Translations under genes and position numbers: made by a program | DNA from: Bacteroidota bacterium | Lineage (GTDB): Bacteria > Bacteroidota > Bacteroidia > Bacteroidales > F082 | Length of the DNA: 36,215 nt | Assembly: GCA_947505205.1 (NCBI GenBank) | Contig: CANNKD010000009.1 | Location: forward strand, 1 to 36,215 | Direction: 5' to 3' | The notes under the pieces: model-generated | Databases searched by the model: none | Told to the model about the DNA's origin: nothing | Seen by the model: the letters and a program-made list of their open reading frames with translations, nothing else | Shown here: positions 31,902 to 36,215 of the stretch, piece after piece | Layout: each line of letters starts with the position of its first letter | Position numbering within the stretch: the first letter of the stretch is position 1

Positions 31902-34346
31902 ATGAAATTGAGGAATCGACTATTATTGTTAGGTTTTATCTCCTTTTTCCGGATTGGTGTATTTGCCCAATCAACTGATTTAATTAATTTCAGAAATTCG
32001 TTCATTAACGATTATCATAATGATAATCAATTATTTATAAATATTTTTGATCATTTGAATGCCGATTCTCTATCACGGAGAATTCTGCAAGCTTCACTTC
32101 AACTTGATGATTTTCGACTAAATCATGATACGCTGAATCAAATTGCAGCTGGCGAAAAACTTGGTCATTTATTTTGGTATATTGATCAAAAGCAACAGGC
32201 CTTTACCTATTTCAACGATGCACTTCAACTCGCTGAAAATAAACTCAAAAGTGAATCATATTTTGAATTATTGACTAAAACAATTTATATTTCTACTTAT
32301 TTGATGCATGATGATTATACCTTGTCATCGTTAAAAAAACAATTGATTATCGCTGAAAAAACCAATAATAAACCATTGATAATGAACATTTTTAATGGAA
32401 TTATCAGGATTTATCTCGCCAAAGGCAGTATTGATAAAGCAGGTATCTATTATCACTCGTTGCAGGAATTTATGGGTAAAAATCCTGATTATAAACTAAC
32501 CATTAAAGATCAACTTGATTCGTGGAAATATATCCATTTAAGTTCGACAATTCAATCGCCTGATTTCTTTTCAGATAATTTGTATGCTGAAATTACACAA
32601 TCGGGTTCTGCAACTGATATGTTGGCATTTTCAATCTATCATTTCGATACGGATGGGAATACCGGTTTTGAAATAAAAGCATTGGAAAGATTGATTAATC
32701 GATTTTCATCACCACAGGATGAGATGGCTTTTTGCGCGTTAAATGAATTAATATCAGCATATTATAAAAATACTGATCCTGGAAAATCTTTTGAATTTTC
32801 GTTAAATTCCATCAGATCTTTTGAAATATCAAACGAAAAGATATCTCAGAAAACACAAGAGGTTCTTCGATTACTACAGTCAGCAAACTTTGCTAATAAA
32901 ATTATTGATGATCACAAATCAAGGGTTGCAGGTGGAATTGGAACTGAAATTTTCATTGGAATTCTACTTTTTTCTTTATTAAGTTTGTTTGTATTTTTGC
33001 TTGCTAAACTTAAAAAATTCGGCGTACAAAGTACAATTGAGAAAGCAAATGCGGAAATTCTATTCAAAAACTTGACAACAAATATTCAGCAAAGCGCGAT
33101 TGAACTCGATGTATTGGTGCATGAAAGAGAACAGGAAATCCAATCTGAATTGATTGAATATTCCAAACTTGATACCGAACTCAAAGAAGCGTTAAAAAAG
33201 GCGGAAGAGGCAAATTATCTGAAGAACTCATTTCTATCCAATATGAGTCACGAAATACGTACGCCGCTCAACGGTATTTTAAACTATTCAAATTTATTAG
33301 AGGTCGAGCTTGCGATTATTGATAAACCTGAACTTTATGAGTACGCCAATTCTATTGAAAAGAGCGGTGAAAAATTACTTCATTTACTCAATAATATCAT
33401 TGATATAAGCAGGCTTGAGGCAAATGATCTTGAATTAAAGATCGAGCCATGCGATATTATTTCAGTTGTTGATTCAGTGATTAATAATCTTCAACTTAAA
33501 GCAAAAGAAAAAGGTTTAAATATTATCAGGGATTTCTCTGAGATTCCTTTTGTAATGGCAGATATATCAACCATTAGCCGTGTGTTTAGTGAATTGATTG
33601 ACAATGCAATAAGATATACAGAAAAAGGATTTATAAAATTGAGTATCAAAAAAATACCTAAAGTAAACCTGATCGAAATTAACATTCTCGATACAGGAAT
33701 TGGTATCGATAAATCCTATTTACCTCAAATTTTTGAAGCATTTCGTCACGACAGTATTGGTTATACACGCCAATATCAAGGTACAGGTTTAGGATTACCA
33801 CTCGCTCAAAGAATGACCGTGCGCATGGGTGGTGAATTTATTGTTGAATCAGAGAAAACTGTCGGAACAACCATTAGCATAAGACTAAACATAAGTGAAA
33901 TAAATAAAACTGCACCCGAACAGCGTAAAATTGAAGTGCCGGTTTGGGAAAGAAAGAGTTTAAAAGATTTAAGAATATTATTGGTTGAAGATGATAAATC
34001 GAATATGTTGGTTATTTCAAAACTAATTGATGCAGAAACTACTGTAGCTAAAGCATTTGACGGCGATGAAGCCATAAAACTGGTAGTCCAAAATATGAAT
34101 GATGATGTTGTTTTTGACTTGATGTTATTTGATATTAATCTACCCGCCCCATGGGATGGCGTAAAGTTGATGCAGTACATCAAAAATAAATATTCTCAAT
34201 ATCAGAATATACCATTTATTGCTCAGACTGCCTATGCCATGATTGGTGATAGGGAGAGATTTATTGATGCAGGTTTTAATGAATACCTCTCAAAACCAAT
34301 TAAAAAAGTTGATCTCGTTAATGCGATTCATAAAGTAATAAAATAA
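31902..34346 (+). CDS. Hybrid histidine kinase with periplasmic TPR-like sensor and C-terminal receiver
   Basis: 814 residues. Signal peptide 1-22 (cleavage near VFAQ), an all-helical periplasmic sensor of about 320 residues with TPR-like repeats (clearest 85-190), TM 347-368, a coiled coil (about 376-440), HisKA with phospho-His450 in SNMSHEIRTPLNG, an HATPase_c domain (N568 in SELIDNA, DTGIGI 597-602, GTGLGL 627-632), and a receiver at 689-814 with acceptor Asp744 in LFDINLP and Lys798 in SKPI. Complete and probably active. The order suggests a signal sensed in the periplasm, passed by phosphorelay to a separate phosphotransfer protein or receiver. It is the last gene of the tight EPS run; the single receivers at both ends of the locus are natural partners, by inference. 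Confidence 0.93.
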   Translation: MKLRNRLLLLGFISFFRIGVFAQSTDLINFRNSFINDYHNDNQLFINIFDHLNADSLSRRILQASLQLDDFRLNHDTLNQIAAGEKLGHLFWYIDQKQQAFTYFNDALQLAENKLKSESYFELLTKTIYISTYLMHDDYTLSSLKKQLIIAEKTNNKPLIMNIFNGIIRIYLAKGSIDKAGIYYHSLQEFMGKNPDYKLTIKDQLDSWKYIHLSSTIQSPDFFSDNLYAEITQSGSATDMLAFSIYHFDTDGNTGFEIKALERLINRFSSPQDEMAFCALNELISAYYKNTDPGKSFEFSLNSIRSFEISNEKISQKTQEVLRLLQSANFANKIIDDHKSRVAGGIGTEIFIGILLFSLLSLFVFLLAKLKKFGVQSTIEKANAEILFKNLTTNIQQSAIELDVLVHEREQEIQSELIEYSKLDTELKEALKKAEEANYLKNSFLSNMSHEIRTPLNGILNYSNLLEVELAIIDKPELYEYANSIEKSGEKLLHLLNNIIDISRLEANDLELKIEPCDIISVVDSVINNLQLKAKEKGLNIIRDFSEIPFVMADISTISRVFSELIDNAIRYTEKGFIKLSIKKIPKVNLIEINILDTGIGIDKSYLPQIFEAFRHDSIGYTRQYQGTGLGLPLAQRMTVRMGGEFIVESEKTVGTTISIRLNISEINKTAPEQRKIEVPVWERKSLKDLRILLVEDDKSNMLVISKLIDAETTVAKAFDGDEAIKLVVQNMNDDVVFDLMLFDINLPAPWDGVKLMQYIKNKYSQYQNIPFIAQTAYAMIGDRERFIDAGFNEYLSKPIKKVDLVNAIHKVIK

Positions 34347-34358
34347 TTTTTTCACAAA

Positions 34359-34391
34359 TTGATACTTGATATGAATGAAATTGTATATTTG
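34359..34391 (+). promoter_or_regulatory. Promoter candidate for the last receiver gene
   Basis: TTG (34359-34361) is followed after 22 bases by TATATTTG (34384-34391), an exact -7 match. Transcription would start near 34398, giving a leader of about 110 bases before the GTG at 34510. It lies just after the hybrid kinase stop, so the receiver can be expressed apart from the operon. Confidence 0.5.
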
Positions 34392-34493
34392 TTTGAGAAA
34401 AGGGAGGCCTTAGATTATTTATCTGATGAGTATTTTATAAATCATAATCAGAACTAAAGAAAACGAGTCTAAACAATGAAGTTTAAATAGAAT

Positions 34494-34500
34494 AAGGAGG
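34494..34500 (+). promoter_or_regulatory. Strong Shine-Dalgarno sequence before the last receiver
   Basis: AAGGAGG stands 9 bases before the GTG at 34510. I find no comparable sequence at the other starts in this window. It fixes the start at the GTG, since no ATG lies between it and the first receiver strand. Confidence 0.7.
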
Positions 34501-34509
34501 ATTCAAATA

Positions 34510-34905
34510 GTGAGTGAAAGCCTACCTAGCGCAGGATTAAAAGTACTTCTGATTGAAGACAATGAACTGAACCAAAAATTTGCTTTTGCGGTTTTAAAAA
34601 GATTTGGACATACTGCCGATATTGCAGAAAATGGTCGTATTGGCTGTGATTTGTTTCTTGCTAATAAATATGATTTAATATTAATGGATATTCAGATGCC
34701 AATCATGAATGGCATTGAAGCATCGATAGAAATAAGAAGACTGGAAAAAGAAAGAAATTTAGGTCATATACCGATCATAGCTGTTACAGCATTTGCTATG
34801 GAACACGACCGAAGAAACTGTATGGATGCTGGAATGGATGAATTTTTGACCAAACCATACAAGCCAGCTGATCTGGAACATAAAATCAAAACAGTATTAA
34901 AGTAA
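34510..34905 (+). CDS. Stand-alone response regulator receiver domain
   Basis: A 131-residue receiver with no output domain. Acidic pair Glu16-Asp17, phospho-acceptor Asp60 in LMDIQMP, switch Thr93 in AVTAFA, and Lys115 in LTKPY. The sequence resembles the receiver domains of hybrid kinases more than CheY (EDNELNQKFAFAVLKRFGH), so it may take phosphate from the upstream hybrid kinase. It has its own promoter candidate, a GTG start and an unusually strong Shine-Dalgarno, and is followed by a strong terminator at 34935-34969. Confidence 0.93.
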   Translation: MSESLPSAGLKVLLIEDNELNQKFAFAVLKRFGHTADIAENGRIGCDLFLANKYDLILMDIQMPIMNGIEASIEIRRLEKERNLGHIPIIAVTAFAMEHDRRNCMDAGMDEFLTKPYKPADLEHKIKTVLK

Positions 34906-34934
34906 TCCACTGAATTTCTATTATATTTTAGAAT

Positions 34935-34969
34935 AAAAAAAATGCGATGGAAGCCATCGCATTTTTTTT
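34935..34969. terminator. Bidirectional intrinsic terminator
   Basis: ATGCGATGG (34942-34950) pairs perfectly with CCATCGCAT (34954-34962) around a 3-base loop. An A-run precedes it (34935-34941) and a T-run follows (34962-34969), so it works in both directions. It separates the + strand receiver gene from the converging minus-strand T9SS gene. Confidence 0.92.
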
Positions 34970-34994
34970 ATGATACATATTGATTAACAGCATT

Positions 34995-36215
34995 CTATCG
35001 CTGAATAATCAATTTTTCGGTAATACTTTCTCCGCCATTAACAATCTTGATGAAATAGATCCCATTTTTCAAATCAGTTGCACGAATAGCTTCGTGTTTT
35101 TTACCGGATAATATAGTTTCAAAAACCTTTTCACCCATCAAATTCATAATGATAATTTGACTTCCAGCTGTAGGAAAATCACTTATTTCCAAATTAAATG
35201 AACCATTGTTTGGATTAGGTGTAATTTTCAATCCCGATTCAGAAAGTAATTGATCAATTCCTGTACAATTGTCAACTTGAATGATGAGATTTTCAACATT
35301 GGTACCGGCACCGCATTCATTTAATCCATGTGCACTTAAACTTGCTTGTCCAATCCATCCTTCAGCCCATTGAATTGTGATATCCAAGCCTTCTCCGCTT
35401 ATAACTCCTGCATCAGCCGGTGTTAAATTCCAGAGATAACTATCTGCATTTGCTACAGCTTCAATTGAATAAGAATTGTTTCCGTCCATACAAACGATAG
35501 TTAGGCCACTGATAGGACCAACTAAACCAGGATATGGTAAAAAATTCAACACAAGATCATCAGTAACAGTTTGGTCAACCGGTCCGTATGCCGTAAGGCT
35601 AAGGGTTACGAAGGTGTTGTCATAGTCATCCTGACTTGGGAAATACATTGCATTTAACATGGTAATATCATCAAAACTTCCATTTCCAGTCGTTTCCCAT
35701 AAAACATTATTGTAATTTTCAGCAGTCGCAACGGTTTGAAAGCCAACTGACTCACAAATAGCAGCATCTTCACCGGCATTTACATTAACCAATGGTACTG
35801 AAGCAGGAAGATCAATATAATCGACCCATGCGCAGTCACTTCCAGACGAAGTATTGCCATTTTTAACATAAACCCATTTCAATATGTGTAAACCGGGTGT
35901 TAATGGAATCGCAACTCTTTCCCAGTTTGTTTCGCCCGAAACTTCGTCCCATAATACTTCATCGACAAAGAAATGCAGGAAATCGAAGTTTGTTTGTGAT
36001 GAAGTCTTGCGGAAATAAGCAATTGAATCACCGTTTGCTACAATCATTGTCAGTGTCATTTCTGAAGTTTGGTTGTTGCCGATCGCACCTGATTTCGCAC
36101 TGTATTCTCCTTCATACTTTTCGTCAGGTACAATCGTCCAAGGAGAACTTCCAGCGGTTTGCCAGTCGTACATTGTAAAATCGCCAGTTTCAAAATCTTC
36201 GATAATAAGACCAAC
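34995..36215 (-). CDS. T9SS-secreted multidomain protein (3' part, cut by window end)
   Basis: The frame stays open to the last base of the window, so the start lies outside; the Met encoded at 36173 is internal (IIEDFETGDFTMYDWQ). At least 406 residues are present. From the N-terminal side: a beta-sandwich-like module (EDFETGDF ... NNQTSEMTLT ... HILKWVYVKNG ... AWVDYIDLPA), as seen in surface adhesins and gingipain-like C25 peptidases of Bacteroidota, then a region with NAGEDAAICES and PKD-like repeats, and a T9SS type A sorting domain (ITPNPNNGSFNLEI ... NGIYFIKI ... KLIIQR). It is a secreted surface protein; peptidase activity, if any, would be in the missing part. No functional link to the EPS locus is visible. 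Confidence 0.85.
   Translation of the reverse strand, partial: VGLIIEDFETGDFTMYDWQTAGSSPWTIVPDEKYEGEYSAKSGAIGNNQTSEMTLTMIVANGDSIAYFRKTSSQTNFDFLHFFVDEVLWDEVSGETNWERVAIPLTPGLHILKWVYVKNGNTSSGSDCAWVDYIDLPASVPLVNVNAGEDAAICESVGFQTVATAENYNNVLWETTGNGSFDDITMLNAMYFPSQDDYDNTFVTLSLTAYGPVDQTVTDDLVLNFLPYPGLVGPISGLTIVCMDGNNSYSIEAVANADSYLWNLTPADAGVISGEGLDITIQWAEGWIGQASLSAHGLNECGAGTNVENLIIQVDNCTGIDQLLSESGLKITPNPNNGSFNLEISDFPTAGSQIIIMNLMGEKVFETILSGKKHEAIRATDLKNGIYFIKIVNGGESITEKLIIQR

Noticed and set aside
34371-34457. Small + strand ORF of 28 codons between the hybrid kinase and the last receiver
   Set aside because: It overlaps a perfect -7 box, has no recognisable domain or strong ribosome site, and its length is expected by chance. 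A leader peptide cannot be excluded.
35897-36178. 93-codon + strand ORF opposite the T9SS protein
   Set aside because: The minus frame has a clear T9SS domain and continues to the window edge; the + frame has no recognisable content.

Overview
The window is one chromosomal segment of a Bacteroidota bacterium, probably an environmental Bacteroidales-type lineage (the rank is my inference). Three things point there: two secreted proteins with C-terminal domains of the type IX secretion (T9SS) class, promoter-like sequences of the Bacteroidota form TAnnTTTG, and an almost complete lack of Shine-Dalgarno sequences. The DNA is AT-rich throughout. I saw no insertion sequence, integrase, CRISPR array or phage gene.

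Layout. (1) 1-423: the end of an unidentified + strand ORF, a tRNA-Arg(ACG) gene on the minus strand with a good promoter and a terminator hairpin, and small repeats. (2) 424-5636, minus strand: a compact operon read as GroES-like protein, lipoprotein substrate-binding protein, FecCD-type permease, ABC ATPase and lipoprotein amidohydrolase. Neighbours overlap or nearly touch, so they are probably translationally coupled. It looks like a siderophore, haem or corrinoid-type importer plus a surface or periplasmic hydrolase. (3) 5874-11465, plus strand: mutL, two tandem rhomboid proteases and uvrB.

(4) 11786-34905, plus strand: a large exopolysaccharide (EPS) locus of Wzx/Wzy type framed by two-component signalling genes. 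In order: a stand-alone receiver, a pseudo-receiver fused to the priming sugar-phosphate transferase, a half-length TolC-like protein, a Wzz-type co-polymerase with an inserted LysM domain and a decayed kinase-like domain, a Wzx flippase, a Wzy-like polymerase/ligase, a duplicated pair of GT2 glycosyltransferases (four genes), two GT4-like glycosyltransferases, a hexapeptide acyltransferase, an FkbM methyltransferase, another GT2, a T9SS-exported beta-helix protein, a second methyltransferase, a TPR-type hybrid histidine kinase, and a final receiver with its own promoter and an unusual strong Shine-Dalgarno sequence. Gaps from 11786 to 34346 are all about 60 bases or less, so most of it could be one transcript. 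It starts downstream of a 33-bp imperfect palindrome that abuts the -7 box. (5) 34942-36215: a bidirectional terminator and the 3' part of a T9SS-secreted protein on the minus strand, cut by the window edge.

The most interesting reading is that (4) is an EPS assembly line whose first step and export machinery carry signalling or cell-wall-binding modules: a receiver-like domain on the priming enzyme, LysM on the co-polymerase, a single-repeat TolC-like protein and no visible Wza, with a hybrid kinase and two receivers in the same locus. How these parts communicate is inference.
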